64,000 bases of DNA from an uncultured bacterium. GTDB taxonomy: Bacteria; Acidobacteriota; Aminicenantia; Aminicenantales; Saccharicenantaceae. Within the stretch, counting starts at the first letter, position 1; each line of letters starts with the position of its first letter. The translations under genes and the position numbers were made by a program. Below are positions 16,825 to 25,222 of the stretch, piece after piece. The notes under the pieces are model-generated. The model was not told the DNA's origin and did no database searches. It was given only the letters and a program-made list of their open reading frames with translations. The DNA lies in NCBI GenBank assembly GCA_937920515.1, contig CALEUG010000010.1, positions 19,838-83,837 of the forward strand, given 5' to 3'.

Positions 16825-16857
16825 TTGACAAAGGAAGCGCGGCGGCTTATTTATAAT
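16825..16857 (+). promoter_or_regulatory. Candidate rpoD promoter with unusual spacing
   Basis: Perfect hexamers TTGACA (16825-16830) and TATAAT (16852-16857) in front of rpoD, but 21 bases apart instead of 16-18. Either one hexamer is fortuitous (for example TATAAT used with a poor -35) or the spacing is tolerated. The rpoD start is 70 bases downstream. Confidence 0.4.
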
Positions 16858-16927
16858 AAGGAATTAAAGATAGAAACATCTTCTCTCCCTCAGTCGCAGG
16901 CTAAGGGGCGAGAATCTCAGGGGTCTC

Positions 16928-18610
16928 ATGGTTAAAAAGCCTAAAAAAGATAAGACTATTCCTAAGAAGCAAAAGACCAGAAAGCCACAGGAAAAATCTG
17001 AATTCGTTACTCCGGAGCAGACTTTATCTCCCGAGATTTTTAGCCCGGACCTGGACCCTCTTTTTCTCAACAAGGCCCTGGAACCTGAACTACAGCAGGC
17101 TAACAAATTGAAAAGTATTTCCGATGATTTTGATGAGTTTGAACTGAGAGATATATTACCCAAGACCGCTAAGGTCGAGGCCAGCAAGGCTGCCGAGCAG
17201 ATCGAATCCGACCATGACCCCATAAAAATATACTTCCGGGAGATGGGCAAGATTTCCCTGCTTTCCCACCAGGACGAGATCGACCTGGCCCGCCAGATGG
17301 AAAGGGGAAAAAAGATCCAGCTCCGGGCCCTGCTCAAGACCAGACTGGCCGTCGTGGACATTCTTTCCCTGCGCGACCTGGCCGAGACCGAGCCGGAGCG
17401 CTTCCTTAGGTTTTTTGACGAAATCGAGGATTTTGAGGATGATGCCGCCTGGAAGAAGGTCAAGAGCCTGCGCCAGACACTTGATAAATTTTATCGGCTG
17501 TCAGAAAAGTTTTCCGGACTGAAGCCCACTCCCGGAAAAGCCTTCGCCCGCGGCCGGTTGATAATAAGAATGTACCAGATCCTGGAAGAGCTCCATCTCT
17601 CGCCGGAAAAAATGGCCGCCACCATCAGCCGCCTGCGCGACATACTGCAGGTCATGAACGAGCTGGAAGAGAAAAAGGAAGAACTCCAGCTGGCCCTGCA
17701 GAAAACCAGACTGAAAACCGCGGCCGAAGCCCTGAAGCAAAAGTTGAACCTGTGCCTGAGCGAAGAGAAAGTCTACCGCCAGGAATCGGGGCTGGAGGCC
17801 AGCGAGCTGCGCCGCGTGCTGCGCGACGTCAGCCGCGGCGAGAAAATACAGAAACATGCCGAAAACAAACTGATTGAGGCCAACCTCAGGTTAGTGGTGT
17901 CAATTGCCAAGAACTACGTCAACCGCGGGCTGAGCCTGTCCGACCTGATCCAGGAAGGCAACCTTGGCCTGATGAGGGCGGTGCAGAAATTCGATTACCA
18001 TCGCGGGTTCAAGTTTTCCACCTATGCCACCTGGTGGATCAAGCAGTCCATCACCCGGGCCATCGCTGACCAGGCCCGGACCATCAGAATCCCGGTGCAC
18101 ATGGTGGAAACCATCAACCGCCTCAAGAAAATCCACCAGGAGCTGGTACAGAAGAGCGGCCGGGAACCGACCGTCCAGGAAATCGCCGAGGCCGTCCGCA
18201 TGCCGGTGCAGAAAGTAAGCAAAATTCTTCAGGACAGCCAGGAACTGCTATCGCTGGACTCTCCCATCGGTGATGACGAAGAGAGCTTCCTCAAGGATTT
18301 CGTCAGGGACGTTTACAACCCATCCCCGGCCGACATCGTCATCCGGGCCAACCTGAAGGAACAGATAACCAGGGCCTTGAATTCTCTGACCGAGAGAGAA
18401 GCCACGGTCATCAAAATGCGGTTCGGCATCGGCGACGGGCAGGAACACACCCTGGAAGAGATCGGCCAGAAACTCAAGGTCACCAGGGAAAGAGTCCGGC
18501 AGATCGAAACCAAGGCTCTGCGCAAGCTGGCCGAATCCACCCTGCGCGACAAGCTTAAATCTTTTTCCGAGAGTGGCTCCGACCAGCCACCAGGCCCACC
18601 GCGTTCCTGA
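16928..18610 (+). CDS. rpoD: RNA polymerase primary sigma factor (sigma-70/SigA)
   Basis: A 560-residue housekeeping sigma factor. The N-terminal 95 residues are basic then acidic; region 1.2 is [29 protein letters not shown]; a non-conserved insert follows; region 2 is [19 protein letters not shown] through [20 protein letters not shown]; region 3 is [12 protein letters not shown] onward; region 4 ends with [17 protein letters not shown], the -35-recognising helix-turn-helix. The complete region 2.4 and 4.2 agree with the good TTGACA/TATAAT-type promoters seen in this window. ATG at 16928 has AGGGG just upstream. Divergent from the GWxTD operon. Confidence 0.96.
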   Translation: MVKKPKKDKTIPKKQKTRKPQEKSEFVTPEQTLSPEIFSPDLDPLFLNKALEPELQQANKLKSISDDFDEFELRDILPKTAKVEASKAAEQIESDHDPIKIYFREMGKISLLSHQDEIDLARQMERGKKIQLRALLKTRLAVVDILSLRDLAETEPERFLRFFDEIEDFEDDAAWKKVKSLRQTLDKFYRLSEKFSGLKPTPGKAFARGRLIIRMYQILEELHLSPEKMAATISRLRDILQVMNELEEKKEELQLALQKTRLKTAAEALKQKLNLCLSEEKVYRQESGLEASELRRVLRDVSRGEKIQKHAENKLIEANLRLVVSIAKNYVNRGLSLSDLIQEGNLGLMRAVQKFDYHRGFKFSTYATWWIKQSITRAIADQARTIRIPVHMVETINRLKKIHQELVQKSGREPTVQEIAEAVRMPVQKVSKILQDSQELLSLDSPIGDDEESFLKDFVRDVYNPSPADIVIRANLKEQITRALNSLTEREATVIKMRFGIGDGQEHTLEEIGQKLKVTRERVRQIETKALRKLAESTLRDKLKSFSESGSDQPPGPPRS

Positions 18611-18616
18611 CCGGGC

Positions 18617-18943
18617 TCAGGCCCTGCCACTTTTCTCCGCCAGGGACAACCCCATCTTTTTAAGAGCCTCATCTCCCCGGGACTGGGAGGGCGCCTCTCC
18701 TGGAAGATAGAGCAGCACTCCGCCCTTTATCGGCCTGATTTCAATCTTTTTTTCCTCGGCCAGGCGGTTGGTGGCCTGCACCGGGTCCTGCCCGAAGTAT
18801 TTCTTGAAGGCCTCGTTAAACCCGCTGTAAACCGAGTGGATGCCCTTGAAATCGCCCATCCTCAAAGATTTGATGGCCAGCTGGACGAATTCTTCCACAG
18901 TCAGCCTATCTTTTTTGTCAGGGCTGATATTCCTCTCTGCCAT
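18617..18943 (-). CDS. Small conserved-looking protein of unknown function
   Basis: About 108 residues, soluble, with no signal peptide (MAERNISPDKKDRLTVEEFVQLAI...). The centre, SLRMGDFKGIHSVYSGFNEAFKKYFGQDPVQATNRL, is predicted helical and is followed by a short beta segment, IEIRPIKGGVLLYLPGE. Start at 18943 is chosen because GAGGAGG precedes it; a longer frame from 19003 adds 20 poor-quality residues. It ends 6 bases from the rpoD stop on the opposite strand. Not recognised; no function assigned. Confidence 0.65.
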   Translation of the reverse strand: MAERNISPDKKDRLTVEEFVQLAIKSLRMGDFKGIHSVYSGFNEAFKKYFGQDPVQATNRLAEEKKIEIRPIKGGVLLYLPGEAPSQSRGDEALKKMGLSLAEKSGRA

Positions 18944-19059
18944 GATTTCCTCCTCTCTGCAATTACAGACGGAACCCCTCTGGATTTTTCTCAGCTTTCT
19001 CACCGCCGGCCTTTCCTGTATAATTCATTTTAACTCTTTTCAATCTGGAGCCTTTTGCC

Positions 19060-19320
19060 ATGAGCCAAACATTCCTGATAAACCTGGCCGGCTGGCTGGG
19101 CGCCCTGATGTTGCTGCTGGCCTACTCTCTGGTCTCCAACCGGAAGCTGGCTGGAGATTCCCTGCCCTACCAGCTCCTTAACCTGGTCGGCAGCGCCTGC
19201 CTGCTGCTGAACGCTTTCCATTTCGGCGCTTACCCCTCAGTTGGCGTTAACTCGGTCTGGGTGGTCATAGCCCTGGCAACCATAATAAAGAGCCGGTCTG
19301 CCAGCAAAAAGGAGGGATAA
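19060..19320 (+). CDS. CBU_0592-family small membrane protein
   Basis: An 86-residue protein with three hydrophobic segments (about 6-24, 38-55 and 60-77) and the family pattern GWLGALMLLLAYSLVSNRKLAGDS...YQLLNLVGSACLLLNAFHFGAYPSVGVNSVWVVIA. Family function is unknown. GGAG precedes the ATG by nine bases. One base separates its stop from the start of the flavoprotein gene, whose ribosome-binding site lies in this gene's last codons, so they are co-translated. Confidence 0.78.
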   Translation: MSQTFLINLAGWLGALMLLLAYSLVSNRKLAGDSLPYQLLNLVGSACLLLNAFHFGAYPSVGVNSVWVVIALATIIKSRSASKKEG

Positions 19321-19321
19321 A

Positions 19322-19885
19322 ATGAAAACTGAACTCCTGGTTTTTACAGGCAGCCCGCGAAAAGACGGCAACAGCACCACACTGGCCCTGGAGGCGGCCC
19401 GGGCCGCCCGGGAAGCCGGCGCCTCTGTTGAAGTTATCAACCTTACCAGGCTGCGGATTAACCCCTGTCGGGCTTGCGACCGTTGCCGGGATAAGGGGCC
19501 AGGTGAATGCGTTCAGAAAGACGACATGAAAAAACTCTATCCCAAACTTAAAGAGGCGGGGGCCATAATACTGGCCCACCCCGTCTACTGGTTCACCATC
19601 AACGCCCAGACCAAGCTGTTAATAGACCGCTGGTATGCCTTCGGCGGCGATGATTACGCCTGCTTCAAAAATAAAAAGGTTGGCCTGATTCTGACCTACG
19701 CCGACCGGGATGTCTTTTCTTCAGGGGGAGTCAATGCCCTCAGGTCCTACCAGGACATCTTCGGTTACCTGGGAGCGGAAATTAAGGCCATGGTCTATGC
19801 CTCGGCCGCCAGGCCGGGCCAGGTCAGAAAACAATCAGGCCTGCTGAAGGAAGCCTACAACCTGGGGAAGAAACTGGTTTCCTGA
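19322..19885 (+). CDS. Iron-sulfur flavoprotein-like NAD(P)H/FMN reductase
   Basis: A 187-residue flavodoxin-fold protein. The FMN phosphate loop is GSPRKDGNSTT (residues 10-20). Cys49, Cys52, Cys55 and Cys63 form C-x2-C-x2-C-x7-C, the compact motif that binds a [4Fe-4S] cluster in archaeal-type iron-sulfur flavoproteins. HPVYWFTINAQTKLLIDRWYAF is the usual middle block for dimeric FMN reductases of this group. It probably transfers electrons between a cluster and FMN in the cytosol; the physiological partner is unknown. AAGGAGG lies 6 bases before the ATG, inside the preceding gene. Confidence 0.83.
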   Translation: MKTELLVFTGSPRKDGNSTTLALEAARAAREAGASVEVINLTRLRINPCRACDRCRDKGPGECVQKDDMKKLYPKLKEAGAIILAHPVYWFTINAQTKLLIDRWYAFGGDDYACFKNKKVGLILTYADRDVFSSGGVNALRSYQDIFGYLGAEIKAMVYASAARPGQVRKQSGLLKEAYNLGKKLVS

Positions 19886-20073
19886 CATAAACAAAGACCG
19901 GGGGCCGGCCGGCTGACGGCGTTAACTCTATTCCTCGCCGCCGGTGGAGCGGGAGGCCAGGAGGCGAAATTCTGGCTGGCAAAAAAATATTGTTCCTCAA
20001 AGATTTTTTCAAACATCCGGGTTTAATTACGACTCAAAAATTGAAGGGAGGATTTTATAGGGAGGAACCTTTC

Positions 20074-22791
20074 ATGCTTCAGCTCAGACCTGGCCTTGTC
20101 TTAGTTTTTTCCTTTTTGCTTTCAATTCTGCTTCTGACCATACACCCCCGACCCGGCCTCGGCGGGCAGTCTCTCCAGGGTGCCATTGACAAGGAAGACC
20201 TGAAAAAAGCCCAGGAGAACAAGGTGGTCCTGGCCTTTCGCCTGCCTGGAGACTTTGAACTGGACGGTTTCCTGAACGAAAGCATCTACGGGAGGCCGGC
20301 CAGCGAGGACTTTATCCAGACTGACCCGGTGGACGGAGCTCCGGCCAGTGAAAAAACCCGGGTCTGGGTCTTTTATGACAGCACCAATCTCTATGTGGCC
20401 GCCTTCTGCCACGATTCAGACCCGAAGGGGATAATCGGTCAGCTTGGCCGCCGCGATTATTCGGTAGATTCCGACTGGTTTATCTTTAGCGTCGACCCTT
20501 ATTTTGACCGGCGCAGCGGCTATGCCTTCTGGGTAAATCCTGCCGGCTCCATCATCGACAAGGCCCTCTATAACGATATAAGTGAAGACAAGAGCTGGGA
20601 TGGAGTCTGGGAAGCCAGGGCCCGGGTGACGGCAGAAGGCTGGTCAGTGGAAATGAGAATCCCCTTCAACCAGCTGCGGTTCCCCCGCCAGGAAAAGCAG
20701 CTCTGGGGGGTAAATTTCCAGAGGATAATCAAGCGCAAGAATGAAAAGGTCTCTTTTGCCTGGGTTCCCAAGGAAGACAACGCCTTTGTCTCTCGCTTTG
20801 CCCGCCTGGAAGGCATAGAAAACATCAAGCCCGGACGCCGGGTGGAAGCTTTCCCCTACTCGGTTGGACAGGCCAGGTTCCGGCCAGCCGAACCTGGAAA
20901 CCCCTTTGAAACCGGACATCAATACCAGGGCAATATCGGGCTGGACCTGAAGGCCGGCTTAAAAAGCAACCTGAACCTGGACCTGACCATCAACCCCGAT
21001 TTCGGGCAGGTGGAAGTGGACCCGGCAGTTATCAACCTGACCGCCTACGAAACTTACTATGAAGAGAAACGGCCTTTTTTTATCGAAGGTTCATCCATTT
21101 TCAGCAATTTCGGACGGGGCGGGATATACATAAATGTTGACCTGAGCTGGCCGAATCCCAGGCTGTTTTACAGCCGCCGCATCGGCCGCGAACCGCAGGG
21201 CTATGCCCGGCATGACGGGTTCGTCAGCTTCCCGGACCGCTCGACCATCATCGGGGCTTTCAAGCTGACCGGAAAGCTGAGCGGCGGCTGGAACCTCGGA
21301 GTGATCAACGCCGTAACCTCCAGGGAATACGCCACGGTTGACGACCTGTCCAACCGCTACCGGGATGAAGTGGCACCCTTCACCTATTACGGAATCTTCC
21401 GCGGCCAGAAGGAATTCAACCGGGGTCAGCAGGGCTTTGGTTTCCTCCTGACTTCGGTCATCAGGGACCTGAGGGAAGACAGCCTGAAGTCCCTGCTGGC
21501 CGGGGAATCCTTTAGCCTGGCCTTTGACGGCTGGGCCTTCCTTGATAAAAAGAGAAACTGGGTCCTGGGCGGCTGGGTGGGAGGAACCTTCCTTCACGGC
21601 AGCGCAACCGCTCTCTACCGGATCCAGCGCTCTTCCATTCATTATTTCCAGCGACCGGATGCTGACCACGTCAGCCTGGACCCGGAAGCTACCAGCCTGG
21701 CCGGGCTCGGGGGCAAGGTAAGCCTGGCCAAGCAGCAGGGCCATTCCATCGTTTACCTGTCCGGCGGCCTGCTGACGCCGGGGTTTGACCCCAACGAGGC
21801 CGGCTACCAGAGAAACCTTTCCGACCGGATAAATTTTCAGGCTTTTTATGGCTACATGTGGACCAGGCCCGGAAAGGTTTTCAGGCAGGCTATCCTGATC
21901 GGCGGTCTGGAACAAAACCACGACTTCGGCTGGAACAAAACCTTTGAAGCCTGGCTGCTCAACCTGCAGGGAGTTTTCCGCAACTGGTGGAAAGTGAACG
22001 GAACTTTCATCTATTATCCCGAAGTCTACAGCAACACCCTGACCAGGGGTGGCCCCCTGGCCCTGATTCCGCCCGGTTACCTGGCTCAGTTAGACCTGGA
22101 AACTGATTCGCGTCAGCGCTTCGTCTTTTATGGAACGGGGTATTATGGAAAGACCAGGGACAAGCGGGAACACTGGAACCTGAGCCTGGGCCTGCGCTGG
22201 AAACCCGCGCCCAATTTCAACCTGTCTTTTGGCCCTTCCGCAGGCAAAGATATAAACGAAACCCAGTGGCTGACCTCCGTGGCCGACCCCTTAATGACTG
22301 CGACTTACGGGAGGCGATATGTATTTGGACGGATTGACCAGACCCTGGTGGCAGCTGAACTCCGGCTCAACTGGATCTTTACACCCAGGTTAAGTCTGCA
22401 GGTTTACCTCCAGCCCTATATCGCTGTTGGCCGGTATGACCGGTTCAAGCAACTGAACCTGCCACGAAGTTACGACTACCTGGTGTTCGGTGAAGGCTCC
22501 TCGACCATAAACTACCAGGACGGTTACTACCTGCTCGACCCCGACGGCAGCGGACCGGCTGCCACTTTTTCCGTCTATAACCCCGATTTCAACTATAAAT
22601 CGCTGCGGGGAACGGTGGTTCTGCGCTGGGAATACCGGCTGGGTTCCCTGCTCTACCTGGTCTGGACCCAGAACCGGGCCGACTATGCCAACCCCGGAGA
22701 TTTTTCTCTGGGCCGGGACCTGGGCGACCTGTTAACCGCCCCCGGGGATAATGTCTTCCTGGTCAAGGTCACCTACCGCTTCAACCTGTAA
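20074..22791 (+). CDS. DUF5916 protein: CBM9-like domain plus outer-membrane barrel
   Basis: About 905 residues. Signal peptide (MLQLRPGLVLVFSFLLSILLLTIH...), a CBM9-like sandwich (about 45-240; FELDGFLNESIYGRPAS, VEMRIPFNQLRFP), then the DUF5916 region beginning RRVEAFPYSVGQARF with the hallmark NPDFGQVEVDPAVINLTAYETYYEEKRPFFIEGSSIF, and a long aromatic barrel ending in VFLVKVTYRFNL. Start at 20074 is set by GGGAGG eight bases upstream; an in-frame ATG at 19990 would bury the signal peptide. Family members are found in Bacteroidota and Acidobacteriota; ligand unknown, binding of glycans is assumed from the CBM9-like part. A second member is encoded at 54197-56410. Confidence 0.82.
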   Translation: MLQLRPGLVLVFSFLLSILLLTIHPRPGLGGQSLQGAIDKEDLKKAQENKVVLAFRLPGDFELDGFLNESIYGRPASEDFIQTDPVDGAPASEKTRVWVFYDSTNLYVAAFCHDSDPKGIIGQLGRRDYSVDSDWFIFSVDPYFDRRSGYAFWVNPAGSIIDKALYNDISEDKSWDGVWEARARVTAEGWSVEMRIPFNQLRFPRQEKQLWGVNFQRIIKRKNEKVSFAWVPKEDNAFVSRFARLEGIENIKPGRRVEAFPYSVGQARFRPAEPGNPFETGHQYQGNIGLDLKAGLKSNLNLDLTINPDFGQVEVDPAVINLTAYETYYEEKRPFFIEGSSIFSNFGRGGIYINVDLSWPNPRLFYSRRIGREPQGYARHDGFVSFPDRSTIIGAFKLTGKLSGGWNLGVINAVTSREYATVDDLSNRYRDEVAPFTYYGIFRGQKEFNRGQQGFGFLLTSVIRDLREDSLKSLLAGESFSLAFDGWAFLDKKRNWVLGGWVGGTFLHGSATALYRIQRSSIHYFQRPDADHVSLDPEATSLAGLGGKVSLAKQQGHSIVYLSGGLLTPGFDPNEAGYQRNLSDRINFQAFYGYMWTRPGKVFRQAILIGGLEQNHDFGWNKTFEAWLLNLQGVFRNWWKVNGTFIYYPEVYSNTLTRGGPLALIPPGYLAQLDLETDSRQRFVFYGTGYYGKTRDKREHWNLSLGLRWKPAPNFNLSFGPSAGKDINETQWLTSVADPLMTATYGRRYVFGRIDQTLVAAELRLNWIFTPRLSLQVYLQPYIAVGRYDRFKQLNLPRSYDYLVFGEGSSTINYQDGYYLLDPDGSGPAATFSVYNPDFNYKSLRGTVVLRWEYRLGSLLYLVWTQNRADYANPGDFSLGRDLGDLLTAPGDNVFLVKVTYRFNL

Positions 22792-22977
22792 GTGTCAAGA
22801 GCCAGGGACGGGAAGAGTTGTTTCTGATCTTAATATTCCTTTAAAAAACCGCTCACAGGCCGGGTTATTTTATACCTGCCTGCCGCCTTTTGCGACTTCC
22901 CCGGTCTTCAGACACCCTGCAGACAGACCCGTCCCTCTACAGGACCCGATCCCGGGTCCTTTCTGGCCTGACCGCTA

Positions 22978-23005
22978 TTGACAACAGAAAAAAGGGGGCT
23001 ATCAT
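22978..23005 (+). promoter_or_regulatory. Sigma-70 promoter of the DMT family gene
   Basis: TTGACA (22978-22983), a 16-base spacer, TATCAT (23000-23005); 33 bases before the ATG. Confidence 0.7.
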
Positions 23006-23037
23006 TATTGACTAATTTTGCCTGCTGAGGACCGAAA

Positions 23038-23370
23038 ATGCCCTGGATAACAGTCGGCCTGTTGCTGGTATCAAACGTCTTTATGACCTTTGCCTGGTAC
23101 GGTCATCTCAAGTTCAAGAGCCTGCCTCTCTGGAAAGCCATTGTCCTGAGCTGGTTGATCGCCTTCCTGGAGTACTGCTTTCAGGTTCCGGCCAACCGCC
23201 TGAGCTACGGAAGGCTTAACGCCGCCCAGCTCAAAACCATCCAGGAAGTGGTCACCCTCACCGTCTTTTCCTTCTTCTCCGTGCTTTACCTGAAGGAAGA
23301 TTTCCGCTGGAATTACCTGGTGGGTTTTTCTCTGATGGTCCTGGCGGCCTACTTCATCTTCAAGCCGTAA
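23038..23370 (+). CDS. DMT family (DUF486) small membrane protein
   Basis: A 110-residue inner-membrane protein with four predicted helices and the DUF486 pattern FMTFAWYGHLKF, SWLIAFLEYCFQVPANRLSY, AQLKTIQEVVTLTVFSFFSVLYLKE, GFSLMVLAAYFIF. The family belongs to the drug/metabolite transporter superfamily but its substrate is unknown. GAGG precedes the ATG, and a good sigma-70 promoter is upstream. It appears to be a single-gene unit. Confidence 0.86.
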   Translation: MPWITVGLLLVSNVFMTFAWYGHLKFKSLPLWKAIVLSWLIAFLEYCFQVPANRLSYGRLNAAQLKTIQEVVTLTVFSFFSVLYLKEDFRWNYLVGFSLMVLAAYFIFKP

Positions 23371-23401
23371 ATCCAGCCGGGAAGCCTGAGCCCTTTCCCC
23401 C

Positions 23402-24085
23402 TCAAGGATTGGAGATATGCCGGTAATACTGGACTATGAATTTTTCCTGGACTTCATATGACCAGTGAACGTCGCGGATGTACCTGGCCGCTTCTTCCTT
23501 CTGGCCGCGGCCCAGGTATTCAATCAATCGGGCGTGCTCCCCGGTGGAAGACTGTTCCCACTCCTTGACGAAACCGCTCGGCCGGGGAAAATCATAGAGC
23601 CTTTTTTTCAGGCTGTTAACAATTCTCATCAGCTTCTCGTTGCCGCAGGCTTCCAGATAGACATTATGAAAAGCCAGGTTCTTTTCGTAGTAGAGGTCGA
23701 AGTTGTCGGCCTCGATGGCCTGTTTCATCTCCCGGTTTAACTGTTCCATGTACTCCAGGTCCCGCGGCTGCAGCCGGTCGGCAGCCCTGAGGATGGCTAT
23801 GCTTTCCAGGGCCCCGATTATTTCGTAATAGTTCTTTATGTCCCTGGCCGTCAGGACATTGACCACCACCTTGCGGCGGGGCAGGATGGTGACAAAATCT
23901 TCCGTTTCCAGCTGCAGCAGGGCATCCCGGAGCGGGGTGCGGCTGACTCCCAGTTTGCGGGAAGTCTCTTCCAGGTCTATGACTGAACCGGGCAGGATTT
24001 CACCCCGGCGCATCTGCTCCCTTAAAAAATCATAGACCTGCTCTTTAAGCGATTTGACGTTCAGTACCGGCTTTTCCCTGTCCAT
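23402..24085 (-). CDS. GntR-family transcriptional regulator, FCD (FadR) subfamily
   Basis: A 227-residue dimeric repressor type. The winged helix is residues 12-75 (SLKEQVYDFLREQMRRGEILPGSVI...TSRKLGVSRTPLRDALLQLE), followed by an all-helical FCD ligand domain with conserved residues of the metal/carboxylate site (YEIIGALESIAI, NLAFHNVYLEACGN, EHARLIEYLGRG). FCD regulators sense organic acids or sugar acids. It lies 25 bases downstream of a LacI-type regulator gene, so the two are probably co-transcribed, in turn downstream of PEP carboxykinase. The target is not evident. Confidence 0.88.
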   Translation of the reverse strand: MDREKPVLNVKSLKEQVYDFLREQMRRGEILPGSVIDLEETSRKLGVSRTPLRDALLQLETEDFVTILPRRKVVVNVLTARDIKNYYEIIGALESIAILRAADRLQPRDLEYMEQLNREMKQAIEADNFDLYYEKNLAFHNVYLEACGNEKLMRIVNSLKKRLYDFPRPSGFVKEWEQSSTGEHARLIEYLGRGQKEEAARYIRDVHWSYEVQEKFIVQYYRHISNP

Positions 24086-24110
24086 CCTGTTTTCTCCTCC
24101 CCACCTTCAA

Positions 24111-25148
24111 TTAACTCTGATAATAGTCCACGTTTTCGGCGGTGATGATATCAATCTGGGTCATTATTTCTCTCTTGACCTCTTCGCCCAGAACCACCCG
24201 GCGGAAAAGGGTATAGATTCCCTCATAACCCTGGCGTTCCGACTGCTGGCTTATGAGAAAATCGATGACCCCGACCTTGAGCAGGGCCACGTTTTTCGGA
24301 ATGGGGTCGTAGCCTATCAGGATGATCTTTTCCTGTCCGGAATTTTTCTTCCACCATTCGGCCACCTTGTGGGTCATGGCGTTGGTCACAAAAATCCCGG
24401 CCAGGTCCCGATGTTTCCAATAAAAAGCTTCCAGGTACTTTCCGATCTGGGCCGCGGACCAGCTTCCGACCAGGTCCAGGGTCTCAGGCCTTAAACCCGA
24501 CCAGTCCCGGGAGCCCTGTATAAAACCCTCTATCCGGCCGGCGATGTGATAATCTTCCGGGAGAATCTTAATCACGGCCACCAGGCCCCGGCTGCGGTGG
24601 ACTGTCAGGCTCATCAGCCGGCTGGCCAGGAGCCCGCTTCTGAAAGCGTCCTGTCCTATAAAGGCCAGCGGCTTTATCCCGGGCAGGTATGAATCGAAGA
24701 AAACCACGGGTAACCCGGGCGGCAGGTCGTCCATAAACCGGTTGAATCCTTCGGGCAGTACCGGGGCTGCCAGCAGCCCATCAGGGCTGGTTCTTAATAA
24801 CTTATGACCTGTGTTAAGAACAGATTTTTCGTTGTAGCGGTCAAAAAAGAAGAAATTAACCCGCACCCTGTGGGACAGCAGCTCTTCCTGGGCTTTCTGA
24901 ATTCCACGGTAAGGCAGCAACCAGTAATAGCTATCCTGCTGCGGCCTGGGCATCAGGACGCTGAAATTAAACACCCGGCCCATTTTGAGGTGTTTGGCGA
25001 AGATGTTGGCATGGTAATTGAGTTCCCGGAGAACCTGACGGACTTTTTTTTCTGTCTCAGGGTGAACGCGACCCCTGTTGTGCAGAACCCGGTCGACCGT
25101 TCCGATCGAAACCCGGGCCCTCCTGGCTATGTCTTTAATTGTAACGAT
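24111..25148 (-). CDS. LacI-family transcriptional regulator with non-canonical start
   Basis: The frame encodes a complete LacI-type helix-turn-helix (TIKDIARRARVSIGTVDRVL, then VHPETEKKVRQVLRELNYHAN) and a periplasmic-binding-type sugar domain (VFNFSVLMPRPQQDS; PVVFFDSYLPG; GYEGIYTLFRRVVLGEE). The first in-frame ATG (24983) falls after the DNA-binding domain. Upstream of it an in-frame TGA lies six bases before ATC at 25146-25148, and no ATG, GTG or TTG occurs in between. The codon in the Met position of LacI homologues is this ATC, with GAGGACC seven bases before it. Either a rare ATC start is used or a one-base error or mutation separates it from the ATG at 25161. Candidate regulator of the LacI-type operators at 41913-41966 (inference). 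Confidence 0.8.
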   Translation of the reverse strand: MVTIKDIARRARVSIGTVDRVLHNRGRVHPETEKKVRQVLRELNYHANIFAKHLKMGRVFNFSVLMPRPQQDSYYWLLPYRGIQKAQEELLSHRVRVNFFFFDRYNEKSVLNTGHKLLRTSPDGLLAAPVLPEGFNRFMDDLPPGLPVVFFDSYLPGIKPLAFIGQDAFRSGLLASRLMSLTVHRSRGLVAVIKILPEDYHIAGRIEGFIQGSRDWSGLRPETLDLVGSWSAAQIGKYLEAFYWKHRDLAGIFVTNAMTHKVAEWWKKNSGQEKIILIGYDPIPKNVALLKVGVIDFLISQQSERQGYEGIYTLFRRVVLGEEVKREIMTQIDIITAENVDYYQS

Positions 25149-25222
25149 TGCTGGTCCTCATTAAAAGCCAAAATATCCAGCTAAAATTATTATCAAATTC
25201 CGCCCGAAAAAACAACCTGCGC

